From positions 124,001 through 188,000 of the forward strand of contig JAKSGN010000021.1 in NCBI GenBank assembly GCA_024180945.1: a stretch of 64,000 nt of DNA. Direction: 5' to 3'. Every line of letters starts with the position of its first letter. Position 1 is the first letter of the stretch. Origin of the DNA: Macrophomina tecta. Its lineage: Eukaryota > Ascomycota > Dothideomycetes > Botryosphaeriales > Botryosphaeriaceae. Shown here one piece after another: positions 21,570 to 32,874 of the stretch. Under the pieces are notes generated by a model. It had not been told where the DNA came from. It was given only the letters and a program-made list of their open reading frames with translations, and did no database searches. Made by a program: the position numbers and the translations under genes.

Positions 21570-23038
21570 ATGTCGAGCCAAGGATGGAAGAAATACTCGT
21601 ACCTGGGCGATCTGCTGATGATCACGGCTGCCGTAAGTCCTGGGCCACCTTCCGCCACGCGCCTGCCGCGTGCATGTGCTCTGCCGCTGCTCGCCATCTG
21701 TACTGACCACTGCGTGCAGCCCGTGTTAATGTACTTTGTCGTCCGCAACCTACTCTCTCGACTTGATCCCGACGCCGCCTCCAAGGAAGAGGCCCGCCAG
21801 AAGTCCATCGCCGCGAATCGCAAGTTGAAGGGTATACTGGCGAGGCAGGAAGAGGAGGATGATGAGGAACAAGACAGCATCAGGCAGCGCCTGCACCGCG
21901 ATGAGCTGGTTCTCACTCCATACGAGCAAAATATTGCTATGGAGGTGGTCGCGCCCGAAGAGATACCCGTAACCTTCGACGGTATGACGAAGAAGACGAC
22001 CGCGACTACGCCCGCCCATGTTCAGGCTAACTGTGAACTGCAGATATTGGTGGACTCGAGGACATCATCGAAGAGCTCAAGGAATCCGTCATTTACCCCC
22101 TCACGCTACCCCACCTTTACGGTCACACTTCCTCGCTACTGTCGGCACCGTCTGGCGTGCTGCTGTACGGTCCGCCGGGGTGCGGGAAAACCATGCTTGC
22201 CAAGGCTCTTGCCCACGAGAGTGGAGCGTGCTTCATCAACCTACACATTTCGACTTTGACGGAGAAGTGGTACGGCGACTCCAACAAGCTGGTCAGCGCT
22301 GTCTTCTCCCTGGCCCGCAAGCTCCAGCCCACCATCGTCTTCATTGACGAGATCGACGCCGTACTCGGCCAGAGAAGAAGCGGCGAACATGAGGCTAGCG
22401 GCATGGTGAAGGCGGAGTAAGTAACCAACTGCTTGCTGGTATTGATGCACCTGGCCTGATTGCTCACATGCTCCAGATTCATGACACACTGGGACGGTCT
22501 CGCTTCTACAAACGCCTCAGGCATGCCTCAGCGCATCTGTATCCTGGGTGCTACCAATCGTATTCAAGATATCGACGAAGCCATTCTCCGCCGTATGCCC
22601 AAGAAGTTCCCTGTCTCCCTCCCGTCCGCCCACCAACGCCGTGGCATCTTCAAGCTCATCCTGAAGGATACCAAAATCGACCGCGCAAACTTCGACCTCG
22701 ACTATCTTGTCCGCGTCTCCGCAGGCATGAGCGGTAGCGATATCAAGGAGGCATGTCGTGATGCTGCTATGTGCCCGGTTCGAGAGTATATCAAGGAACG
22801 CAAGAACCGTGGGGACCCGTTGCGTGGGGTTAATCCGGAGGAAGTGAGAGGACTTCGCACCGAGGATTTCCTGGGAAGGAAGGGCACGGTGCACACCATG
22901 CACGATCCGGAGAAAGCGGGGATGATGCCGGAGGCAGAGAGTGTCGACGGTGACAGTTCGAGCGATGATGGGGTTGGGAAGATCGAGACAGCCTCAAGTT
23001 CGCCAGCAGAGGATGATTACGTCGCCCCTGTGAGGTGA
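21570..23038 (+). CDS. msp1: Msp1/ATAD1-type outer-mitochondrial-membrane AAA ATPase
   Basis: Four exons, 21570-21632, 21720-21981, 22044-22416 and 22477-23038, encode 419 residues. Residues about 10-32 form the N-terminal membrane anchor ([19 protein letters not shown]). One AAA module follows: Walker A GPPGCGKT (151-158), Walker B IVFIDEID (206-213), sensor region [17 protein letters not shown], and the [13 protein letters not shown] helix. Msp1 pulls mislocalised tail-anchored proteins out of the outer membrane of mitochondria and peroxisomes. The acidic Ser-rich tail after about residue 380 is longer than in yeast. Intron 1 (87 nt) is a multiple of three without stops and interrupts the membrane anchor. 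Confidence 0.94.
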
Positions 23039-26000
23039 TCTTGGCTTGGGAGTGACGTCCACTGCCACATGGGCGTAATACACATCAAATGATGGGAGTT
23101 TGGCGTTGGGTTATGATATGGGCACCTAAGACCAGGCACATGTGTGCCAGGGCCATTACTGGATAGACGGAGGATTACTACTTCTTATGCTCATGACAGC
23201 ACATGTACGAGACTGTTTTGTACAGTAAATCTCACCACTACAAAGCAAGTGTCCTCAGCATTTCCTTTCTGGGCACATCGAAGGATTCTCACTGCATCTG
23301 CCGGGTCCCGCGCTTTCCCCAAAGACAATTGCCGATGCAGTTGGAAAAGGATATAGTCCATAATCTGACTTGCATGGTGGGGCTGCGCTATGTGCAAGCC
23401 AAAGGAATCTGCAGCTTGATCTAGATTCTCATCACTGCCGACTCTCGTAAGCACCAAAAATGGGGATAAGCCTCATCGAAAGGTAAATCTCTTTGCCGCA
23501 TAAGCGGCACGCAACATTCGCCCAACGAGATGTAGGCCACGAATACCACGGCTCCCCGCAGACATGTACGTGGAATACTCGTCATCGTTGTTTCTGCTGC
23601 TCTATCTTGTCAGCTGCAACAAGGTCAGAGAGGGTCTTCGACTCTTATCTCGTCCAACGTGATGTCTCCCCCCCACACCACGACGCACACCTGATCCTGC
23701 GACAGCAGATATTCGATAGTCGCTTGCACTTCAGCCCTACGCCACCTGCGCGCCAACAGCCTTCTGGTTTCTCCTTGCCCTACCCTGCCCTGCCCTGCCC
23801 TGCCCTGCCCTGGACATGCCATCCTTCATACCCTTCTGCCCAGGAATTTTTCTTTTTTTTTTTTTTTTGATGGCTTCCACCCCTCGCCACCCCTTCTTTG
23901 CGCCTTGCATGAGGCTCATGAGTGGCTGATCGGTTACTGTCATCCAAAAAAATCCACATAGCAAAAATGCAATAAAACGGCCAATGATCATAAAGCGGGA
24001 AATGCATGGTGACCCCCTATTGGTGCCACGTTCCTAGACGTTTCGACGCGGAAAAGCTGCCTTAGCCCGCTCCATCCACACTTGCCTCAAAACGTTGAGA
24101 GTACAGGGCTGCGTTATAGGTGCGTGTCTGGGATTGTGGCAGGGCGTGCGATTTTTACTCTTTCTCCCTCGTTAGGCGCCGCTTCTTCTTTCTTTTTTTT
24201 TTCCTTCGCTTTTGTGAGTGGTTGGTTGCAGGGGGCGGCGCGAGCTACGAAGGATGGACGGAATGCTAGGCACTTTTTTTTCTTTTCTCTTTGGCCGGCT
24301 CGAGGGCTGGTGGGAGGGTGACGCGTCATCCCAAAAGGTGCGTACAGATACTTGCTCACCACCTTTTTTTTTTTTTTTCCTTTGCGGCTCGACAGCAGGA
24401 TGACACGACGAACGGCAGGAGCCGTCTGTTATGTAATGCGCTTTTGTCGAGACATTATCGATGATGTGTGGGGTGTTTTTCTCTCTTGTCTTATTCCCTT
24501 TCTTTTCATCGCCACTTCAAGCGGGAATCCCCTTGGGATGTGCATCCCGTCCACTTTCTTCTCTTTGCTCCGGCGGCAGGTCGGGACGACGGCGGCGGCG
24601 GCGGCGGCGGTTGTGGTGCGCGGGAATGCGTGGAATGTTGGGCGGCAGGGAGGATATGCTTCCGGTTGGCTACCGGCAGGATGACCGTATCAAGGGTCAA
24701 AAAGATACGTATCTTACCAGCAAGATCCCGGTGATAGGGTTCGTGGATGAGAGAAAGATATGTGAGTCAAGGGTTTTTCCCTTTGACGTTTTTGGCGGGT
24801 GTCGAACGGAACTTCTGGAAGCTCTTTTAGGTTCTACTTGTGTCGTGGTTTCGTCCGAGAGTCTTGGTTGAGGGTGTGTATGTAACCTTGTCGGGACGAG
24901 TGGGCAAAGTATCATGCAACGAGAGTTTGTGATTTGAGTTGTCGTGTCGCCGCCGCCGTTGCCCCGAAACTGCGTGACGCATGCCGGTGGACGGCGCTGG
25001 CGGGCAATGGGAACGAGAGGTGCCGACGTGTATGTGTGTCGGGTCGGCGGTAGAGCGTTCTGGGTAGGGCTTCGCTGAAGTTTTGGTAGCGAATCGGAAC
25101 TGGGAGGCGTGACCTCTGTATGCTATGCGTGAACGGGACGGTAACGGGACGGTGACGGGCAGACACAAATAGTGTTTGGACTAGAGCACTGGTGACATCG
25201 ACTTCGCCATGCGTTCCAAATCGCAGATGTTTTGGACTCGTGGACCAACCAGAACTTTTCAAGAGGCCAAGACTGGATATTAAGGTGCTTGAAGGCTCCC
25301 CGGTGAGGATTACTAGATGTGAAAGTGCAACCTCGATAAGGCGTCAGTTTGTGCGACAGGACGATCTGACGTCCGTGGGAAATATCAGATCTGTGGCGAG
25401 CGATGTAAAATGACCTGCCAGCACGGGCCTTGAATATGGGGATTTGATGCTGCGTCAGGTTCCAGAGAAGCAGAATCCTATCCGCCGTTATATAACAGCG
25501 AGTGAACATATAGGACTACTGTTGTATAGTCCCATATGACTTCTATAGAGACTAAGCTATCATTTGTCTGGCCATAACTGCCAAAGCTAGTTCTATCACC
25601 CTTCGGTACGTGTGTAGAGCCAATAACCCTTGGTTCTAGTTCTGAGATAGGGCGAATCTCCGCAAAGTTGAGGTGTGGTCTTTAGGCTGGTCAGTACGGA
25701 GTAGTATCCACCCACTTCGGCCGAGAAGCGCCTTACGGCAACAACGATGAATGTCATAATCTGCCATGAGAGAAATTTTTGGCTAGTCATGCCATCGCTA
25801 TTGGAAGAATGCATGGCACAAAAACGTGGAAGATCTGCTGGATACGACGGGTTTCGGCGAGTAAACTATGCAAAGCGCTTACGCCATGAACACGTACGTG
25901 TGGTTCTGGGAGGCGAAGCAGGCCGCATCTCGTCTCCTATGAATAGTTGATCCACTGCATGACGAATGCGCAGGCGAGTCGTGACGATCAGGGCTTGCGG

Positions 26001-27676
26001 CTTTAGAAAATGGCTAGGCCATGAAGATCTGGGCAACGAAGCCGAGGCAAGAAGCGAAAGGGTCATCGGTTGCTCCAATGCCGATTGGGGAGCCGTCGCG
26101 CAAAAGATACGAGCGAAGCATGAAGAAACATACGGAGAGAAGCATTAGGAGTACGTTCCGAATGATCAAGCGCTTGGCAACGATGAGAAGGGTAAATGTG
26201 GGTGAAGGTTTCCAGTCTAACGGTGGCCCTGGCGCTAGGCAATGAGCAAACAGACAGGCACATGGCGATGGAGGTCTGGACTCGGCGCCGATCTACCGGA
26301 GGTGCACAGAGTTGGCGGGATCTTGATGACGGCTTTGCAGATGGCAGACCTCACGGCTGCGGCTGGCTCGAGAAGCCCCTGAAGAAGCATGGTCTGACAT
26401 TCCATAGTGCTCTGTCGGACAGAAATGGGCAAGGCAAAATAGAATTGAGAGCCGACCTTACCGTTCAGGCACTGATGAGGCAGACAGACTTTGTGTGCGC
26501 CGCCAGACTGGTCAGCCTGAAACGCGTGGTACGGGATGGTTACCACAACGAGGCGGCGGCGGGCCCAAAACAACAGCTGTGGTTCGAATTGGGTTTGGAT
26601 AGCCTTGACGCTACAGTGGTGCCGAAATTTGCGCGAACAGGTGGCATCTGCTAGCTTGCGGGTGATGAACAAACCGATCGCTTCTCCTGAGCTGAGGCTG
26701 CTCGGTGTGCTGGTTCTGGGGATCTGGTGGCCGAGGCCTGCACATGGCGGCGCGGCGGAGATGAGAGCCCTTGTGAATTGCAATGTTATGAAAAAAAAAA
26801 AAAGCACGCCGAAGAGGCCCGCGCGGGACCTGGGGCGCTGCGCCGCACTGGCACTTATTTACCTGGTGGATTAATATCTGCTGGCGCGTATGGCGTTGAA
26901 AGAGAGGCGTCACATGGGGCGCGGCGCTTCCTCCCTCTGCGTGCTGGCGGGCAGGCACGGGGGGCGGCAGGACGGAACGGAGGCAGGCAAGTCGGGTTGC
27001 ACACCAGGCGGCGCACGATGCACGGTGGTGAGGGCGCGCTGCGCGTCAGACGGGGAACGGCTGATGGACAGCGGCACCGCGGTGTGCGACGCGGGCCGCC
27101 AGCATGCAGGCAGGCAGGCAGGCAGACCGGCCGCCCGCGGGCCAGCAGCACGATGTTTGCCGGCGCGCGGTGTTTCTCGCGATCAGGACGGAAACATGGA
27201 CAAGCAAGCAAGCCAGCCAGCAAGCAGCAGGCAGGGCGGCGTGCGGCGTGCGGCGTGCGGCGTGAGGGTTGCGACGCTGGCGGCCTGGCTAAATGGTCTT
27301 TTGCGTGGAAATTAGCGGCCTTGACCCTGGATGAGACGCGGGCGACGCCCATCTAATTTCGCAGGGCCGGGAATCCCAGCACTTGGCCCGCAGGCTACAC
27401 CGCGGCGGGCATAGCGGGGGCCGGCAGCTGCAGGGTGCCCGAAGCGCTGCCCGCGGTGATGCTGTCAATTTCACTGACTGCTGATGCCCTCCTGGCTGCG
27501 CGGCACTGCCACCGGCGAGGGAAACGCTGTGTTTCTCGCCCTCCCACCTGCCCGTTCCTTGCTGGCCCGCCGAGTCGTGCTGCGACGTGACTTTAATCAC
27601 TGCTAGACGCCCGGAGCCCTGGCGCGCGCACAGTCGGCGTGCTGCTCTGCTCTGCTTCACTTTGTGCGAGCATGCG

Positions 27677-27686
<10 letters not shown>

Positions 27687-27708
<22 letters not shown>

Positions 27709-27718
27709 ACTGCTGCTC
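27687..27718. repeat. (CTG)n trinucleotide tract
   Basis: This is an imperfect run of CTG with a few CTA units in non-coding DNA. It would encode a leucine run on the plus strand, which creates a spurious open frame. Confidence 0.8.
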
Positions 27719-28857
27719 CTCGCACCGAACACACCTTCCACGCCTCTAGCAGCCTTCTCCACGCCCGCACCTCGCTCGCACCTCCGCGTCCCTAGCCCGC
27801 AAGCGCCGGGAGCGATCGCCGTCGGCGCTGCGAACCGCCTGCGCGCCCGGCCTATTGACAGCAATTGCCCGGCGCCGCGCCCACTTGTGCACACGTTTTA
27901 TGCACCGCGCCGCCTGTTCTGGCGTCGCTTCTGTCCTGCTTGCCCACGTCCCTGCTCACTGCGCCCGGGGCCGACGCTGGCCAGAGAAGCCACTCCTGTG
28001 CTCGCTCGCTTCGCCTGGCGCGCCGCCGGCCTCTCCCATCGCCCTCCCGCGCGCAACCTCATTCCATCTCTCTCCTTCGCCGCATCCTCGACTTCTCCAC
28101 CATCTCCCACCAGCCCCGGCAATCCTCGACCGGTCAGCACTGAAGCTTGCAGCTTCCAGTGTGCGCTCGCCGCCGTCGCAGTCCACGTCCCCGACCGACT
28201 CCGCCGTCTCGCACAGGGCTTACCTCACGCTCCTTCACCTCCACCAGCCGATTCCCCAGCGGATCACCACCACTCGTTTTTGCTGCTTCGATTCTTGCAC
28301 TTATTTCCGCCGCTTCTAATATCGCCACTCGGCCTCCTTCGGACGACTGCGCCTCCACTCCTTGATCACCAGTCCTCATTAGGCCCCCGGGATCTTGCTT
28401 TATTGCCTCCTCGCAACTCCACGCCCTCTGGACAAAGAGATTGCCCCGCCAGCCCTTCTCCGCCGGTCGATCTTGCGCTTGGGAGCTGTAGTCCGTGATT
28501 TTAATTTGGGTGTCTTTGTTTGAAAAGGGTCTCAAGCACGTGGATCTTGCCGGCCGTTTGTTCGAGTCGACGCCATCTCCCAGGTCGTCAATTGTCGTAG
28601 TCAAGAGAAAGGAAACAAAGACAGGAAGCTCCAGCCGTAGGACTGGTTTGTCCCACGCTCAGGCACTTGTCTCCACGCCATTCCGCGACTATCGCATTCG
28701 CGTCCTCTCGTTCGAATCTACCAACCGCCGCGCATCTACAGGATGGTATTGTGAGGGTTGAACACTGATTCATCGACTTCACAACCATCTTTCTACTTGC
28801 TACCGATTTCCGCGGCTGGATTCCAGTCCGGTAAGGCTCCCAGGCTACACCGATCCG

Positions 28858-29100
28858 TTGGACAGTCCAGGATTTCTGCGATCCAGCAGATCACCATCTG
28901 GCGCAAACATCGCTGACACTTTCCAGTTTACACACTCCTTACCCTTGATTCGTCAAGTACACTCGTTTACACGAAATTTCTGGCTGTACGCTGGCCTACG
29001 GCCCCGAAAACTAAGACGAGCATCTAACTTCATTCAGAAAAAGCGGCTGAGTTTGCCTATTCTGCCAGATTTCCAAGGATCTAAAGTGATTGGGATTTAA
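28858..29100 (+). other. possible upstream ORF in the MSB2 leader
   Basis: This 80-codon frame (MDSPGFLRSSRSPSGANI...) ends 6 nt before the MSB2 start codon. If the leader is as long as the gene-free stretch suggests, translation of this frame would reduce initiation at MSB2. Nothing shows that it is translated. Confidence 0.25.
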
Positions 29101-29106
29101 TACAAA

Positions 29107-32100
29107 ATGAGAACGTCAACGGTTACCTGGGCGGCCTGCATGGCTCTTCTGTCTCTTCAGGGGGCCACCGCCGAGGCTGCGCCGGCACACGCAAAACGGA
29201 CTGCCGCCCCTCAAAAACCAAAGTATTACTTCCCTCGTCATGTGAAACGGCATATATACAACTCAACACCGCCTGTCACTCCTGAGTATTCGACTCCGAC
29301 CCCGGAAATCTCCACACCACCTGGCGATTCTTCGACTTTGACCACCAGGGAGGCTTCGTCTGAACCTGATCTCTCGTCGATATTTGAATATTTTTCAAAT
29401 AGCGACTCGGGAGCCAGCAGCTTCTTCAATTCTCCGCCGGCGGCCGCTGAATCTTCCACTTCGACTTACGTCGTGAACTCTACGTCAGTGGTCGAAAGCC
29501 CATCGGGTACCTCAACAATTATCTCCCAGCAGACTGTTACCGAAGTTTCCTCGCCCTTCACCACGACCACTTTGTCAAGCACTCCTGACGAAGCCGTGAA
29601 CACTCCCGCTGCGTCATCCTATGTCGGAACCGGTGGCGTTAGCGTCCCCGTGGTCACGCCTTCGACTTCGGAGGAATCTACTTTCACGGAGTCCACTTCC
29701 ACCGCAGTGATTGCCGAATCCTCTGCCGTGGAGTCGTCGACGCCTGCTTCCACCTACGTTGGAACCGGTGGCGTGTCGAGTCCAGTCATTCAGCCCACTA
29801 CCAGCACCACGGAGCAGGCAGTTGAGACGCCGTCCACAGTGACACCTATTTCCACCTATGTTGGCACTGGTGGCGTATCAAGCCCGATTATCCAGCCCAC
29901 CACCAGCAACACTGACGAGGTTTCAACTCCTGCTTCTTCCACTGTTACTCCGGTTTCGACTTTCGTTGGCACGGGTGGCGTCTCAAGCCCGGTTATCCAA
30001 CCGACGACTTCGGACTCCAGCGTTGAGACGAGTGCGGCCGCGACGACTTCTTCCAGCGCTGCGGGAACTGGTACTGGCGGTGTCTCGATCCCTATTGTTC
30101 AGCCGACCAGCTCAACTGCCAGTGAGGAAGCTTCATCCACCGATTCTGGTCTCCTGGGCCCCATTTTGTCTCCTGTGTCAAGCCTCCTAGGTACCGGCGG
30201 TATTCTGAGCCCTATCCTTACGCCCACGACTTCCACCACCGCTGAAGAGTCCGTTTCAACTTCTGTCGCTGCCACTACTCCAGCTGCTGAGTCTAGCGCC
30301 GTGGGTACCGGCACTGGCGGTGTCTCTATTCCGATCGTTCAGCCCACTAGCTCTTCGCCTAGCGATGAGGCACGCACGACTGAGTCGGCTTCTGCTACAA
30401 GCACCGGCGGTCTTCTTGGACCGATCCTCACTCCTCTCAGCAGTGCTCTGGGAACCGAGGGTATCTTAAGCCCTGTGACTAGCGCCCTCGGAACTGAAGG
30501 TATCCTCAGCCCCGTGACCAGTGCTCTTGGCACTGGAGGCATCCTGAGTCCTATTCTTGAGCCGACCACTGCGTCTACCACCCAAGAGTCTGCCGCTTCC
30601 CCAACTGCCGAATCGAGCGCTGCCGGAACTGGCGGTGTTTCCAGCCCCATTATCCAGCCCACTGCCTCTTCTCAGGGTGCTACTACGCCCGTTGCCACTC
30701 CTTCCTCCACGGGCACCGGTATCATTGTCGGTCTTTCGACTATTATTGACAGCAGCAGTAGCGCGACTGATACCCCGTCGTCGACTGAGAGCTCCACACC
30801 CGGCCTCGTTGGTGGCCTTGTGTCGGGCGTGAATTCTGCAGTCTCCGGCGTTACCTCGGCTGTAGGATCTGCGGTCACTGGCGTCACATCGGCTCTGGGT
30901 CCTATTGTTACACCTGTTGAGTCCATTCTGACACCTGTTGAGTCCGTTTTGACACCCGTAGAGTCCATTTTGACCCCAGTTGAGTCTGTCTTAACCTCAG
31001 CTGGGTCTGTCTTAACCCCGATCATTGGCAGCAGCTCCTCCTTTGCAGGCACCGGCACCGCCATCCCGCCAGTTACTTCGTCGACCAGCGATGTTACACC
31101 ATCTGCCACTGACGCCACTCCGTCAAGCGTCAGTGAGTCGGCCGCCGGCATCACTACCCCTGGCTTGACTCCTACCCCGACCAGCAGCAGTGGTCTCGAC
31201 ATTCCTCTGCCGCTTACGAGTGACCTTGGCTCGCTCATCTCTGGCGTGACCAGTCTTGTCTCCAGTGTTGGCAGCGATTTGACTTCGGTCTTGACGCCTT
31301 TGCCTACCATTCCTTCGCCCTCCAGTGCTGCCTCTGATGCTACACCAACCCCGACGAGCGCATCAACTCCCGCTTCTTCTTCTTCCTCCGTGACTGGCGT
31401 TGAATCCATTCTGTCTTCTCTGCTCGGATCGACACCGCTTGTCTCCATTCCCACGACGCCGATCATCCCTCTCAGCACTCCCGCTACTATCGATTTGACT
31501 TCGATCCTTTCGTCCCTGATCGGTACTCCCAGCTCCGCGTCCACTCCGTTTGCCACATCGGCTTCGAGCGCGACGCCTAGCGATTCGTCTGCCGTGCCCA
31601 CTACGCCCACTACGCCTCTGCCAAGCAGCTCTGTCACTCCCGGCTCTAGCCAGACAACTCCCGGTTCCAGTTCGTCGGTCTCTCAGAGCAGCTCCACTGA
31701 GACTTCTGTTGCATCCACGCCTGCGTCGACTCCGGACACGACTCCTTCTCCTTCAACCACTGTCGCCTCGGAGACCACGCCATCCACGGTGCTGACGCCT
31801 TCCGCCACCACTGAGTCCAGCTCGAGCTCGTCTTCCGTTGCAGTCATCATCCCGACCTCCAGCACGTCGATTGAGATCTCGTCCACGACCCTGTCCTCCA
31901 CTTCGACCACGCCGATCTTCTCGATTCGTCCGACTGGTACCGACTCGGCAACCACTTACACCGTGGCCACGAGCATTGTCTTCGATCCTTCGACCACTGA
32001 GGGTTCTACGACCACTTCGGCGGCTACTGCGTCTGCCACGACCTACCCCAAATTCATCGCACCCCCGGGAGGCATGCCTGCTGGTCCTACCAACTCGACC

Positions 32101-32874
32101 AAGATTCAAATTGGTTTCAAGCGCGGCTTCAACTGGCCGTTCGTTGTTGGTCACGCTGACACCACCGGCTGGCAACTCACCACCTACATGCCGATTGCTG
32201 TTGCTGATGGACTGGGCATTGAGCACGACAAGGTTGAGATGGTCACCCTGACGTCGTACAACACTACTGAAAAGCTGGGCTACATCTCAACTCTTGCCTT
32301 GCTCTACGTCCCCAGCGACTTGGTTGACACGCTCCACCTGGACCTGCTGAACTCTAACTCTGCCTTCTACAACAACGATGACAAGGAGCTGGGTTCGACG
32401 ATCAACTTCCTGACAAGCTTCGTCGATCCGACCTTCCCTATTCTTGCTAGTGACATGCCCGATGATGGCGTGCCGGGTTCTCAAACCGGTAGTGGTTCTT
32501 CCTCGAGCTCCTCTGGCAACACCAACAGCGGCGACCCCTTAGGTGATGGATCAACCTCCAGCTCCCCCGTGAAGGCTAGTGCTGTTGGTATCGCTTTCGC
32601 TGCCATTGGTGGTGTTGCTGTCTATGGAGCGGCAATGATGCTCGTTGCTCGCAGATACAAGAAGAAGAAGGCTAGCCACCAGCGCTCAAGCTCTGTGCCG
32701 AGCACCGGGACCAACGGCTACGGCTCGATGACCGGTGGCCCTTGGATGAGCGGTGCCCGTGGTGGCCGCGACAGCCGCGGCAGCCGTGGCAGCGGCAGCA
32801 GCAATGGTCGTAGCGCCCGGACTGCGCAGATCTCAGCGCCAGTGATGGCCGAAAACTCCCTGGGATGGAACTGA
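29107..32874 (+). CDS. msb2: Msb2-type signalling mucin
   Basis: Single exon, 1255 residues. A signal peptide (MRTSTVTWAACMALLSLQGA) precedes about 940 residues of Ser/Thr-rich mucin. At least seven copies of GTGGVSxPxxxPTxS occur between about residues 175 and 540, with related LGTxGILSP units. A TPVESxLTPVES block follows near residue 605. The ordered juxtamembrane domain starts KIQIGFKRGFNWPFVVGH (about 999) and contains LGYISTLALLYVPSDLVDTL. A membrane helix (about 1159-1181) leads to a 74-residue basic tail ending ISAPVMAENSLGWN, the conserved end of filamentous-fungal Msb2. Msb2 is a plasma-membrane sensor above the Cdc42/filamentous-growth MAPK cascade. In plant pathogens it supports appressorium formation and invasion. 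The ectodomain is normally shed by cleavage. Confidence 0.92.
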   Translation: MRTSTVTWAACMALLSLQGATAEAAPAHAKRTAAPQKPKYYFPRHVKRHIYNSTPPVTPEYSTPTPEISTPPGDSSTLTTREASSEPDLSSIFEYFSNSDSGASSFFNSPPAAAESSTSTYVVNSTSVVESPSGTSTIISQQTVTEVSSPFTTTTLSSTPDEAVNTPAASSYVGTGGVSVPVVTPSTSEESTFTESTSTAVIAESSAVESSTPASTYVGTGGVSSPVIQPTTSTTEQAVETPSTVTPISTYVGTGGVSSPIIQPTTSNTDEVSTPASSTVTPVSTFVGTGGVSSPVIQPTTSDSSVETSAAATTSSSAAGTGTGGVSIPIVQPTSSTASEEASSTDSGLLGPILSPVSSLLGTGGILSPILTPTTSTTAEESVSTSVAATTPAAESSAVGTGTGGVSIPIVQPTSSSPSDEARTTESASATSTGGLLGPILTPLSSALGTEGILSPVTSALGTEGILSPVTSALGTGGILSPILEPTTASTTQESAASPTAESSAAGTGGVSSPIIQPTASSQGATTPVATPSSTGTGIIVGLSTIIDSSSSATDTPSSTESSTPGLVGGLVSGVNSAVSGVTSAVGSAVTGVTSALGPIVTPVESILTPVESVLTPVESILTPVESVLTSAGSVLTPIIGSSSSFAGTGTAIPPVTSSTSDVTPSATDATPSSVSESAAGITTPGLTPTPTSSSGLDIPLPLTSDLGSLISGVTSLVSSVGSDLTSVLTPLPTIPSPSSAASDATPTPTSASTPASSSSSVTGVESILSSLLGSTPLVSIPTTPIIPLSTPATIDLTSILSSLIGTPSSASTPFATSASSATPSDSSAVPTTPTTPLPSSSVTPGSSQTTPGSSSSVSQSSSTETSVASTPASTPDTTPSPSTTVASETTPSTVLTPSATTESSSSSSSVAVIIPTSSTSIEISSTTLSSTSTTPIFSIRPTGTDSATTYTVATSIVFDPSTTEGSTTTSAATASATTYPKFIAPPGGMPAGPTNSTKIQIGFKRGFNWPFVVGHADTTGWQLTTYMPIAVADGLGIEHDKVEMVTLTSYNTTEKLGYISTLALLYVPSDLVDTLHLDLLNSNSAFYNNDDKELGSTINFLTSFVDPTFPILASDMPDDGVPGSQTGSGSSSSSSGNTNSGDPLGDGSTSSSPVKASAVGIAFAAIGGVAVYGAAMMLVARRYKKKKASHQRSSSVPSTGTNGYGSMTGGPWMSGARGGRDSRGSRGSGSSNGRSARTAQISAPVMAENSLGWN

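Larger units (their letters stand above)
23039..29106. other. 6-kb gene-free region upstream of MSB2
   Basis: No supportable gene. It holds CCCTG repeats (about 23783-23813), poly-T runs, CGG repeats (24589-24612), CAGG repeats (about 27106-27125) and CTG repeats (about 27687-27718). The long frame at 27587-28498 is an artefact of that CTG repeat and of high GC content. The right-hand part (about 28.5-29.1 kb) probably contains the MSB2 promoter and a long leader. Confidence 0.55.

Noticed and set aside
23783..23813. Telomere-like CCCTG repeats
   Set aside because: The unit is CCCTG, not CCCTAA, and it is internal with only about six copies; a simple microsatellite.
27587..28498. 303-codon plus-strand frame in the region upstream of MSB2
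   Set aside because: It begins in a leucine run made by CTG repeats, is Pro/Arg/Ala-rich, overlaps frames on the other strand and has no motif.
30672..31637. 321-codon minus-strand frame inside MSB2
   Set aside because: Complement of the mucin repeats; the plus strand encodes the well-supported Msb2 protein.
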